From assembly GCA_020628475.1 (NCBI GenBank), contig JAHDFB010000008.1, forward strand, positions 1-64,000: 64,000 nt of DNA, in the 5' to 3' direction. A model generated the notes under the pieces. The model ran no database searches. It was not told where the DNA came from and was given only the letters and a program-made list of their open reading frames with translations. Numbering within the stretch: the stretch's first letter is position 1; each line of letters opens with the position of its first letter. This stretch comes from Saprospiraceae bacterium. Its GTDB lineage: Bacteria > Bacteroidota > Bacteroidia > Chitinophagales > Saprospiraceae. Of this stretch, positions 53,627 through 61,329 are shown piece by piece. The position numbers and the translations under genes are program-made.

Positions 53627-54775
53627 TTACCATTTAACTATTCGAATATTCTGACCTTTTACAACGATAGAGTAGATACCACTGCTCAAATCAGAAATAT
53701 TGATCCAATGATTATACGCGCCATTTTTAACCAGTTGACCATTCATATTATAAATTTGATACGCTGTACCAATTTCTACATTTATCAATTGAAATTCGTT
53801 GTAAATCATCACAGGTAAGGCCTTGACATCAACATGATCCAACCTTTCAATTGATTTGATGGGATAATCCTCATAGTTTCCATTAAAATCCACCTGTCTT
53901 ATTTTGTAATAATGTATTCCTAAACCGGGATTCCGATGCTGATAGCTGTATTTACTCTTTCCCGAATTATTTCCTTTTCCATCTACACGCGTTAATTCAT
54001 TAAAATCTTTAGCATTTCGGGAGTGATAAACCACAAAATAATCATTGTCAAACTCTTGTGCCGTAGCCCAATTCAGGGTTACTTGATCTGACTGATTCTG
54101 AATGTTAAAGTACATCATATCAACAGGAACATTTTGAGGATTTTCCAGGGGTATTGCTCGAGCAGAGTTTTCTGCCAATACCCAATCTCCAAATCCATTT
54201 TGTTGGAGTGATCTAGACGTTGACAGTGCCGAATTCATTTGAACAAGAGAAGCCCCTGAGGTTCCACAGGTTTGAGATGCATCCGATGTTAATGGGGATG
54301 AAACCGCCCCTAAAGCTGGTCCATCAATTGCCGTAAAATCCGTACATGTTTCGTATCTCCAAAATTGATGCACAATATTTGGCGAAGCAATTTCTACTAA
54401 AGCAATACCATCATCACCATCTCTAATTCCACCGATGGGAAAACCAAAAAATGAAGAATCCACAAATTCAATGACATAATACTTTCCATTAGGCGTGTTC
54501 CAGGTTCTCAAAGTATCCTCCAAATCTTTAACGAATGCTACCTCAGCATCAGTAGATGTTCCTGATACCTCATTATAACTAACAATCTTGAATGATGTTA
54601 AATCGACAGGTTGAGGATTAGGTAAATAGATTTCAACATACTCTATACTATCTATTCCAAAAGGTAAGGCTTGATCATAATTATTATCATAAGATATCTC
54701 CGTAATCAAAGGTCCTTGTGATAAGACCATCATACAAAAGGATAAACAGATCAATGCAGTCATCAAAATTCTCAT
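53627..54775 (-). CDS. T9SS type A secreted protein with lamin-tail-like domain
   Basis: 382 residues from the ATG at 54775. An ATG three codons upstream (54784) would lie at the predicted transcription start, so the internal one is preferred. Signal peptide about 1-20. Residues about 22-190 begin LITEISYDN and contain IEYVEIYLPNP, with strands like the lamin-tail domain of secreted Bacteroidota proteins. A fibronectin-like region (TLNWATAQEFDNDYFVVYHSRN) precedes a sorting domain ending with YNMNGQLVKNG and SGIYSIVVKG. Function unknown; probably a surface protein. Confidence 0.8.
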   Translation of the reverse strand: MRILMTALICLSFCMMVLSQGPLITEISYDNNYDQALPFGIDSIEYVEIYLPNPQPVDLTSFKIVSYNEVSGTSTDAEVAFVKDLEDTLRTWNTPNGKYYVIEFVDSSFFGFPIGGIRDGDDGIALVEIASPNIVHQFWRYETCTDFTAIDGPALGAVSSPLTSDASQTCGTSGASLVQMNSALSTSRSLQQNGFGDWVLAENSARAIPLENPQNVPVDMMYFNIQNQSDQVTLNWATAQEFDNDYFVVYHSRNAKDFNELTRVDGKGNNSGKSKYSYQHRNPGLGIHYYKIRQVDFNGNYEDYPIKSIERLDHVDVKALPVMIYNEFQLINVEIGTAYQIYNMNGQLVKNGAYNHWINISDLSSGIYSIVVKGQNIRIVKW

Positions 54776-54791
54776 ACAATTCATTTATGCG

Positions 54792-54799
54792 CAAAACTA
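54792..54799 (-). promoter_or_regulatory. Putative -7 element (TAGTTTTG)
   Basis: Minus-strand TAGTTTTG fits TAnnTTTG and lies 16 nt upstream of the ATG at 54775. Confidence 0.4.
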
Positions 54800-55081
54800 C
54801 CTTGGATAGAACGAATAAAAACTACCCGAAAGGGTATTTATCCCAACCTGTTTATGGCAGTAAAATCTTGATGTGATAAAAATTTGAGGATTATGTAAAG
54901 ACATTCGTTTTCTGAAATGGTACATCTTGAAGCTACTCAATATTGCTAGAACCCATAGGCTCATCCATTGGATAGCTGCTCATCATCATTATATAACTGT
55001 CGTTAGAAATCCATGGTGCCTGTAATTTTAGATAATACCATTTTAGATTAGTATATTTAATATCTCTTAATAAACCGTATC

Positions 55082-56392
55082 ATGCACAAGAAAACGACCT
55101 TATCCTTTCTCCTTTTTTACCTGACTCTTCATTCTATTTGTTTAGCTCAATATGTGGATGGTGGCAATCAACATTCTATTTTTCTTACGGAAAGTAAGGA
55201 AGTATGGACCGTTGGAAAAAATGATTATGGTGAGCTGGGCGATTCTACAAATACCACCCGAATCTATCCAGTAAAAGTCGGAGGTTTACCTCCTATAGAC
55301 TTTGTTTCAAGAGGATACAAACACAATCTTGCCATCGATGAAAACAAAAGAGTATGGACCTGGGGCTGGAATAATTACGGACAATTGGGAGCCGAGAATC
55401 ATGAAAACTATAATTACCCTCAACAAGTAGACGGCGTCGAAGGAGCCGTTGCTGTTGAAGGTGGTCAATGGCATTCATTAGCCTTGTTGGAAAACGGGCG
55501 TGTCATGAGTTGGGGACATAATTTTTATGGTGAGTTGGGAGATGGAAGCCGAGAGCATTCGGAAAAGCCTGTTTTTGTCAAGGGATTGAAAAACATTATT
55601 AAAATTGCCTCCGTGGGTTATTTTTCATTGGCATTAGACAAGCATGGGCAAGTCTGGGCTTGGGGAGATAATTTTTATGGACAGTTGGGAGATGGAAGTC
55701 TGGAACGAAAAACCATCCCCATTCACATTGATGGACTGAGCGATGTGGTAGATATAGCAACCGGCTGGCATCATTCTATGGCTCTTCTGAAAGATGGTTC
55801 AGTCTGGGTCTGGGGTGACAATGAAAATGGTAAACTGGGAATTGGTGGATATCAAGATCGCTTGAAGCCGACTCGATTAAATCAAATACCTAGGATAAAA
55901 AAAATAGCATGTGGTAGTTGGCATAGTCTTGCGATTGATATGGATGATCAGGTTTGGGCTTGGGGCAGCAACTCTAATGGTATGCTGGGAGATAATTCGA
56001 CAGAAGATCGAGACGTCCCGGTTCAATTAGGATTAAGTGAGATAGAAGATATCGGAGCTGGTTGTTTTCAATCCATGGCTATTGACAAGCAGAACAGGGT
56101 TTGGGTCTGGGGAGAAAACTGGAATGGTCAATTAGGAATCAATAGCTATACGCGTGCCCTCGAACCAACCAAGTCTTTGATGCAGTTGGACCAGTATAAA
56201 GGCTTTGAAGAAGCCACGCAAACAGTGTCTGAAACGAAAGATATGGAATCCTTTTCCATGGCCGATGCAAACTCCATATCTAGGGAATCATTTAAGCATG
56301 GCATTCTTGAAAACAAACTGCTAATACTAAGCTTACTATTAAATCTGATCTTCGTTGTAAAACTAATGTTTGTTGGCAAAAAGCAATCGTAG
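55082..56392 (+). CDS. RCC1-repeat propeller protein with C-terminal membrane anchor
   Basis: 436 residues. A signal peptide (1-23) is followed by seven RCC1 repeats of the type VWAWGxNxxGQLGDG, at intervals of about 50 residues between residues 30 and 360, enough to close a seven-bladed propeller. After a short linker, a hydrophobic segment (about 411-431, LLILSLLLNLIFVVKLMFVG) precedes a basic KKQS tail. The propeller should therefore face the periplasm and be held by the C-terminal helix. No T9SS sorting domain is present. Binding partner unknown. Confidence 0.85.
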   Translation: MHKKTTLSFLLFYLTLHSICLAQYVDGGNQHSIFLTESKEVWTVGKNDYGELGDSTNTTRIYPVKVGGLPPIDFVSRGYKHNLAIDENKRVWTWGWNNYGQLGAENHENYNYPQQVDGVEGAVAVEGGQWHSLALLENGRVMSWGHNFYGELGDGSREHSEKPVFVKGLKNIIKIASVGYFSLALDKHGQVWAWGDNFYGQLGDGSLERKTIPIHIDGLSDVVDIATGWHHSMALLKDGSVWVWGDNENGKLGIGGYQDRLKPTRLNQIPRIKKIACGSWHSLAIDMDDQVWAWGSNSNGMLGDNSTEDRDVPVQLGLSEIEDIGAGCFQSMAIDKQNRVWVWGENWNGQLGINSYTRALEPTKSLMQLDQYKGFEEATQTVSETKDMESFSMADANSISRESFKHGILENKLLILSLLLNLIFVVKLMFVGKKQS

Positions 56393-56414
56393 ATATATGT
56401 ATTAAATGATTGTT

Positions 56415-56927
56415 TTAATTACTCGACTTTTGACGAATGTAAGCATGAATTTCCATACCATCTTCAATCAGCATTCCATCAAAACGAAATTGTAATTTCT
56501 CCAATACTCTTAGAGAGGCAGCATTTTCAGGAATGATAAAGGCTACAATTTCTTGGAGCTGTAGCTGATCAAAACCAAATTGAATACATGCTTGTGAAGC
56601 TTCGGTCGCAATACCCTGTCCCCAATATGATTGAAGAAAGCGATAACCCAGATCCACTTTTTTCACATCTGGTAGATACTTCAATCCTGCAAAGCCGATA
56701 AACGTTTGGTTTTCTTTCCATTCCACAGCAAATCGACCAAATCCATGTCTTTCATAGTCGCCAATAACATCTTGCACAATTCTTCGTTCCATTTCTTCTC
56801 TGGATACGACACCTCCATCTCCTGTATAACGTGTGATTTCTGGATCCAAATTCATTTGATATGCCGCTTCTACATCATGAATCGTAAACGATCTTAGTAG
56901 AAGTCGGTCTGTTTCGATACTTATCAT
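56415..56927 (-). CDS. GNAT-family N-acetyltransferase (RimJ/RimL-like)
   Basis: 170 residues. The start IETDRLLLRSFTIHDVEAAYQM and the segments IGFAGLKYLP, VDLGYRFLQSYWGQGIATEAS (acetyl-CoA-binding R/Q-x-x-G-x-G/A-like loop) and NAASLRVLEKLQF are typical of the RimJ/RimL-type acetyltransferase_3 family. It acetylates an amino group of an unknown small molecule or protein. Single gene. Confidence 0.9.
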   Translation of the reverse strand: MISIETDRLLLRSFTIHDVEAAYQMNLDPEITRYTGDGGVVSREEMERRIVQDVIGDYERHGFGRFAVEWKENQTFIGFAGLKYLPDVKKVDLGYRFLQSYWGQGIATEASQACIQFGFDQLQLQEIVAFIIPENAASLRVLEKLQFRFDGMLIEDGMEIHAYIRQKSSN

Positions 56928-57143
56928 GTCATTATTAAGCTATATGTACAACATTACGTTAAACGTAAATAAAGTTCGGGACATCAAGCACTTAGTCCAT
57001 CATCTCTACTTGAATTTAAAATATAATTAGACAATTATTTTGATTTGACTATTTTTTTACAAACTAAATATGGGCTTTAACATAATTAATGAAATATTCC
57101 ACATACCTTTAGCGCCAACTATTAAAACTAAATAATTTTATAT

Positions 57144-58367
57144 ATGAAAAAAGTATTATTAGCTGTTCTGGCAGTAGGTTTTGTTGTGGCTGCCTGTGTA
57201 AAGGACAGTACTAACCTTCAATTGGAAGAGGTTAGTTCTCCAGATGAAAATGTTCAACTCATTACGTATGAAGATTCGGATGTAATTGAGGGAAGTTACA
57301 TTGTGGTTTTCAAAAACGATATCAATACTGGATCTAGAGCCAGTGTAACGAAAGATAATTATACCGAAAGACAGGCTGAAATGAAAGCTTTTGCTCAGGA
57401 TATTTTTGCGAGCAGATTAAATTCAACACCGGAAATTTCTCAAGTTTATGTCAAAACTATGAAAGGTGTGGCTTTAGAATTAGATGAAAATGAAATTGCT
57501 ACTCTAAGAAGAGATGATCGAATCGAATTTATCGAACAAGATCAGATGTTCCATGTAAGTATGGGAGGCCCTCCAGGTGGAGGTGGAGGTGGTGATCCGG
57601 CTCAAACAACTCCATGGGGAGTGACTAGAGTTGGAGGAGCTATCGATGGAACCAATGCTGGGACAGCTTGGATTATCGACTCTGGAATTGACTTAGACCA
57701 TGCTGATCTGAATGTAGATGTAGCGAATTCTCAATCATTCCTATCTGGTGGTGGAGGAGCGTCTAGCCCTGACGATCAAAATGGTCATGGAACACACGTG
57801 GCTGGAACGGTGGCTGCCTTGAATAATTCCATCGGAGTAGTGGGAGTTGCGGCAGGAGCACCTGTTGTTTCTGTTCGAGTATTGGATAGAAGAGGTAGTG
57901 GTTCTAATTCTGGTGTCATTGCAGGTGTTGATTATACTGCTGCTAATGCATCCTCAGGAGATGCAGCCAATATGAGTTTAGGAGGAGGAGTATCTACTGC
58001 GTTAGACAATGCTGTATTAGCAGCTTCTTCGACTTGTCCATTTATCCTAGCTGCTGGAAATTCATCTACGGATGCAAATAATTCTTCTCCAGCAAGAGTG
58101 AATGGATCCAATATTTATACAGTTTCTTCCATGGCGCAAGGGGACAATTGGTCTTCTTTCTCGAATTGGGGAAATCCTCCGGTAGATTACTGTGCTCCTG
58201 GTTCGGGTGTATATTCTACCTATAAAGGTGGAGGATACGCTACATTGAGCGGTACGTCTATGGCTGCTCCTCACGTATGTGGTATCTTACTTATCGGTGG
58301 AATTAGCACAAGTGGTACGGTGAATGGTGATCCAGATGGCAATCCAGATCCTATAGCGCATCATTAA
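57144..58367 (+). CDS. S8-family subtilisin-like serine protease, lipoprotein-like
   Basis: 407 residues. The N-terminal signal ends in VVAAC (cysteine 18), so it is probably a lipoprotein. An I9-type propeptide follows (about 45-135, GSYIVVFKNDI), then a glycine-rich linker and the peptidase domain with catalytic D179 (IIDSGIDLDH), H215 (NGHGTHVAG) and S372 (GTSMAAPHV). This pattern is that of proteinase K/aqualysin-like subtilases. The C-terminus ends shortly after the domain. No sorting domain, so it is likely surface- or periplasm-tethered. Confidence 0.92.
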   Translation: MKKVLLAVLAVGFVVAACVKDSTNLQLEEVSSPDENVQLITYEDSDVIEGSYIVVFKNDINTGSRASVTKDNYTERQAEMKAFAQDIFASRLNSTPEISQVYVKTMKGVALELDENEIATLRRDDRIEFIEQDQMFHVSMGGPPGGGGGGDPAQTTPWGVTRVGGAIDGTNAGTAWIIDSGIDLDHADLNVDVANSQSFLSGGGGASSPDDQNGHGTHVAGTVAALNNSIGVVGVAAGAPVVSVRVLDRRGSGSNSGVIAGVDYTAANASSGDAANMSLGGGVSTALDNAVLAASSTCPFILAAGNSSTDANNSSPARVNGSNIYTVSSMAQGDNWSSFSNWGNPPVDYCAPGSGVYSTYKGGGYATLSGTSMAAPHVCGILLIGGISTSGTVNGDPDGNPDPIAHH

Positions 58368-58421
58368 AATATTGAAACCATTTATTGAGGGTTCTCGATA
58401 AAATATATACTCTACTTAATG

Positions 58422-58452
58422 AAAGGAAGTTTCTTGAGAAACTTCCTTTTTT
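58422..58452 (+). terminator. Intrinsic terminator of the subtilase gene
   Basis: A 12-bp stem (AAAGGAAGTTTC / GAAACTTCCTTT) with TTGA loop runs into further T to 58452, 54 nt past the stop. Confidence 0.85.
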
Positions 58453-58471
58453 ACGTTTGCATTAAATTTCT

Positions 58472-60025
58472 ATGAATCATAATAAAAGACAACTATTTCT
58501 CCTGATGTCCTTTATAGAAGGGGGATCTGTCATGGCTTGTGAACTTATAGGCGCTAAATTAATGGCTCCTTACTTTGGTACATCTTTATATGTATGGGCA
58601 TCTGTTTTAGGCCTGACGCTCGGAGGATTAACCTTAGGTTATTTCTATGGGGGTAAATTATCCAGAAAATATGCTGGAAATGAGAAATTACTATACTATA
58701 CCCTTAGTCTAGCTGCCTTATTTTTAATGATTATGCCGTTTACAAGCATTATCATTATGGATCAAACCATCGTTCTTCCATTGGAAATTGGAGCTATTAT
58801 TTCTTTAATACTTTTTATGATGCCTCCGCTTATTTTAATGGGTATGGTATCACCTATCATCATTAACCTTTTAACGGCTAATTCTGATGCTGCCGGTTAT
58901 AGTGCTGGGACTGTATATGCCGTCTCTACATTAGGTGGAATTCTCTATACTTTTTTAATGGGATTCTTCATCATTCCGTATTTCGGATTGAAGATTCCAG
59001 CTGTAATATCAGGGATTATTTTAGCGATCCTACCCATTGTATTGCTTTTTAGAAGTAAACAAAAATCGTTGGTAGCTCTGATCGGTATAATGATGTTGTC
59101 TTCAGCTGCCAGCTTATACCCTCGTCAGAATTTCAATGAGGAATATCAAGTATTGTATAAGTCTGATGGAATCTTAGGACAAATAAAGGTGGTAGATCAC
59201 CCATCTTATGAAATTACGGATGACAATAGAATAGGACGAGCCTTACTCGTTAATAATACACTTCAAACCTACGTAGGCACAGATCACAATTTTGACTACA
59301 GCATATGGAATTGGTCGCATTATTTCCCAACTGCTGCCTCCATTTTTCCTAAAGGCTCTAAAGTATTGCTACTAGGTTTAGGAGGCGGGACCATCGTAAA
59401 ACAAATGAATCGCATGGGATATGATGTGGATGTCGTAGAAATCGATAAACGAGTAGGAGAAGTATCTATTGAATTTTTTAATCTAGATCCCAAAACGAAT
59501 ATCACCATCGATGATGCTCGTCACTATATAAAAACGACTGACAAGAAGTATGACATTGTCATATTTGATACTTTTTTAAGTGAAGCTGTTCCAGAACACC
59601 TATTGACCATAGAAGGATTCGAAGATGTCAAGAGAATTCTTAATAAAGAAGGTATGATTATGTCTAATTTCTACGGCTTTATAAAGGGAGAACGAGGTAG
59701 AGCGGCAAGATCTGTCTATAAAACGTTTGAAGAAGCGGGTTTTTTCGTGGATTTATTAGCCACCCCTGGGCAAGAAAACAGTAGAAATTTGATCTTTTTA
59801 GCCAGTCTATCTGAAAAAGATTTTAGTAACACGCAGTACTCAGAACCTAATTATGAGAAAATTGATAATCTTTATGATTTTTTCATTGAAAGACGATTCA
59901 TAGATCTGGAAAATGCGGTAGTCTTATCTGATTTCAAACCTCAACTGACAAAACTCTATACCAAAGCAGCTCGAGAATGGAAGAAAAACTATAATGATTA
60001 TTATAGAAAGCATTTCAGCAAGTAA
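58472..60025 (+). CDS. Membrane protein with spermidine-synthase-like C-terminal domain
   Basis: 517 residues. About seven membrane helices occupy residues 10-215, then a soluble spermidine-synthase-like methyltransferase-fold domain (about 230-480) with VLLLGLGGGTIVKQM, VDVVEIDKRVGEVS and DDARHYIK. The combination is annotated in many genomes as fused MFS/spermidine synthase, but the membrane part lacks clear major-facilitator features and the aminopropyl-transfer activity is unproven. Residues after 485 are charged. Starts 20 nt after the subtilase terminator tract. Confidence 0.87.
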   Translation: MNHNKRQLFLLMSFIEGGSVMACELIGAKLMAPYFGTSLYVWASVLGLTLGGLTLGYFYGGKLSRKYAGNEKLLYYTLSLAALFLMIMPFTSIIIMDQTIVLPLEIGAIISLILFMMPPLILMGMVSPIIINLLTANSDAAGYSAGTVYAVSTLGGILYTFLMGFFIIPYFGLKIPAVISGIILAILPIVLLFRSKQKSLVALIGIMMLSSAASLYPRQNFNEEYQVLYKSDGILGQIKVVDHPSYEITDDNRIGRALLVNNTLQTYVGTDHNFDYSIWNWSHYFPTAASIFPKGSKVLLLGLGGGTIVKQMNRMGYDVDVVEIDKRVGEVSIEFFNLDPKTNITIDDARHYIKTTDKKYDIVIFDTFLSEAVPEHLLTIEGFEDVKRILNKEGMIMSNFYGFIKGERGRAARSVYKTFEEAGFFVDLLATPGQENSRNLIFLASLSEKDFSNTQYSEPNYEKIDNLYDFFIERRFIDLENAVVLSDFKPQLTKLYTKAAREWKKNYNDYYRKHFSK

Positions 60026-60181
60026 ATCAATAAAAGGAAAAATAAACCTTCATTTGTCACCTAAGATTTACAAGAGATCATAATTTCAGTGATGTTATAA
60101 GCCGTGTGATATGTCCCTTACGTTATATAAAGAATATACCGACTCTCGGAACATATCACGACTACTATATTGAAGAAAATC

Positions 60182-60198
60182 AATGAGACTTTCTCATT
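60182..60198 (-). terminator. Weak hairpin overlapping the doxX stop
   Basis: AATGAGA / TCTCATT with a 3-nt loop, followed on the minus strand by a short T-rich tract. It overlaps the stop codon, so it is a weak candidate. Confidence 0.3.
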
Positions 60199-60571
60199 AA
60201 TCTTGTTTGAAAGGTTTATATATTTTTCGATGATATATATAGGATACTATCACCAATATAAATCCGATCAATGCCGCAAAAAATTCACCGTCATTGATGT
60301 TTTGATGAGCTGCAATAGCTAACAGTGTATTGAATGTAAATCCTGCATAGGCCCATTCTTTGAGCATCGCGGATTTATTCGACCAAATAGCAATAATCCC
60401 CAATATCTTAGCAATGGCCAATGGATAAATAATAAAGGAAGGAAAACCTAAATTTAAGAAGGTTTCTTCTACCATTGGGTACTGTATAAAATACATGGAA
60501 GCACTAAATAACATGAGCGCTGAAAGTAATCCAGTGGCTATTCTGTACACTAATACGTTTGTTTTATTCAT
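60197..60571 (-). CDS. DoxX-family membrane protein
   Basis: 124 residues with about four membrane helices, matching the small DoxX/DoxD-like family (YPMVEETFLNLGFPSFIIYPLAIAKILGI and GFTFNTLLAIAAHQNI). In this family the proteins are linked to redox or stress responses, but the reaction is unclear. It follows the MarR gene on the same strand and has an operator-like palindrome upstream, so MarR control is likely. Confidence 0.88.
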   Translation of the reverse strand: MNKTNVLVYRIATGLLSALMLFSASMYFIQYPMVEETFLNLGFPSFIIYPLAIAKILGIIAIWSNKSAMLKEWAYAGFTFNTLLAIAAHQNINDGEFFAALIGFILVIVSYIYHRKIYKPFKQD

Positions 60572-60584
60572 AACAATAATTTTA

Positions 60585-60611
60585 TTTACCTAGCACTTTA
60601 ATACCTAGGTA
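60585..60611. promoter_or_regulatory. MarR operator-like palindromes upstream of doxX
   Basis: TACCTAGGTA at 60602-60611 is a perfect palindrome, and TTTACCTAG at 60585-60593 pairs with it as a distal half-site (TTACCTAG...CTAGGTAA). The half-site TTTACC recurs in the marR operator at 61109-61124. Confidence 0.55.
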
Positions 60612-60629
60612 ATTAATTTAGTAAAAAAT

Positions 60630-61079
60630 TTATTCTCGTAGTTTATCCAAGATATTGCTGACAATTTGTGCTTCTCTATCTGAAACTCTATACATCAATG
60701 CATCTCTCGATCCATCATCATCTTCATCGATTATTTGTAGTAAATCTTTTCCTTTTTCTGAGATGCGCAAATACACTACTCTTCTATCCTCGTCGCATCT
60801 TTGGCGTTCGACCAATTCTTTATCCACTAATTTATCGGATAAGCGGGTAGTATTGGGTGATTTTTCCACCATTCTATTTTTGATCTCGTGCATACTTAAC
60901 CAGTCCCCTGCGCCTCTTAATATTCTTAATATATTGAATTGCGGGTTCGAAATTCCATAGGGTTTGAGATATTCGCTAAAACGATTTCGAATCCAATTAC
61001 CGGTGAATACAATATTGGACAAAAATCGATGTTGATCATTGGTAAACCGCGTTTTCATTTCTTCATCAATCTTCGCCAT
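60630..61079 (-). CDS. MarR-family transcriptional regulator
   Basis: 149 residues from the ATG at 61079. An in-frame ATG 27 nt upstream (61106) falls in the promoter and operator region, so it is not used. The winged helix has ILRGAGDWLSMHEIKNRMVEKSPNTTRLSDKLVDKELVERQRCDEDRRVVYLRISEKG, with the D-x-R-x-x wing typical of MarR. It is likely a repressor of itself and of the neighbouring doxX gene. Ligands unknown (often phenolic or oxidant compounds). Confidence 0.93.
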   Translation of the reverse strand: MAKIDEEMKTRFTNDQHRFLSNIVFTGNWIRNRFSEYLKPYGISNPQFNILRILRGAGDWLSMHEIKNRMVEKSPNTTRLSDKLVDKELVERQRCDEDRRVVYLRISEKGKDLLQIIDEDDDGSRDALMYRVSDREAQIVSNILDKLRE

Positions 61080-61094
61080 TTTTGGAATTTTAAA

Positions 61095-61102
61095 CAAATA
61101 TA
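61095..61102 (-). promoter_or_regulatory. Putative -7 element (TATATTTG) of marR
   Basis: Minus-strand TATATTTG fits TAnnTTTG and lies 15 nt upstream of the ATG at 61079. Confidence 0.6.
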
Positions 61103-61108
61103 GCATTT

Positions 61109-61124
61109 ATTTACCATGGTAAAT
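61109..61124. promoter_or_regulatory. MarR autoregulatory operator-like palindrome
   Basis: ATTTACCATGGTAAAT is a perfect 16-bp palindrome just upstream of the -7 element, where bound repressor would block polymerase. It shares TTTACC / GGTAAA half-sites with the palindrome before doxX. Confidence 0.65.
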
Positions 61125-61140
61125 GATTCCGAGGTGATTT

Positions 61141-61258
61141 TTTTGCGATAGCGATAGTAGCTGGCGCGCTTTAGCGCGATCCCGACCATGAAATGTCGGG
61201 ATGACCTTAGGGAAACAGCGCATAGCGCGGTATATAGGCCGTCCAATGACGGACTATA
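61141..61258 (+). repeat. Dispersed GC-rich element, copy E
   Basis: Preceded by TTTTT, it begins GCGATAGCGATAGTAG, contains the hairpin TCCCGACC...TGTCGGGATGACC and further small hairpins (CGCGC...GCGCG, GTCCAATGACGGAC). It lies between marR and the adhesin terminator. Confidence 0.65.
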
Positions 61259-61276
61259 TAATCGTCCTTAAATAAT

Positions 61277-61310
61277 AAAGGGCCACGACATAAATTATGC
61301 GCAGCCCTTT
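61277..61310 (-). terminator. Intrinsic terminator of the large adhesin gene
   Basis: On the minus strand, arms AAAGGGC and GCCCTTT enclose a 20-nt loop and are followed by TATTATTT. It lies 20 nt past the gene stop. Confidence 0.6.
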
Positions 61311-61329
61311 CCTATTTACACGTTTTCCT

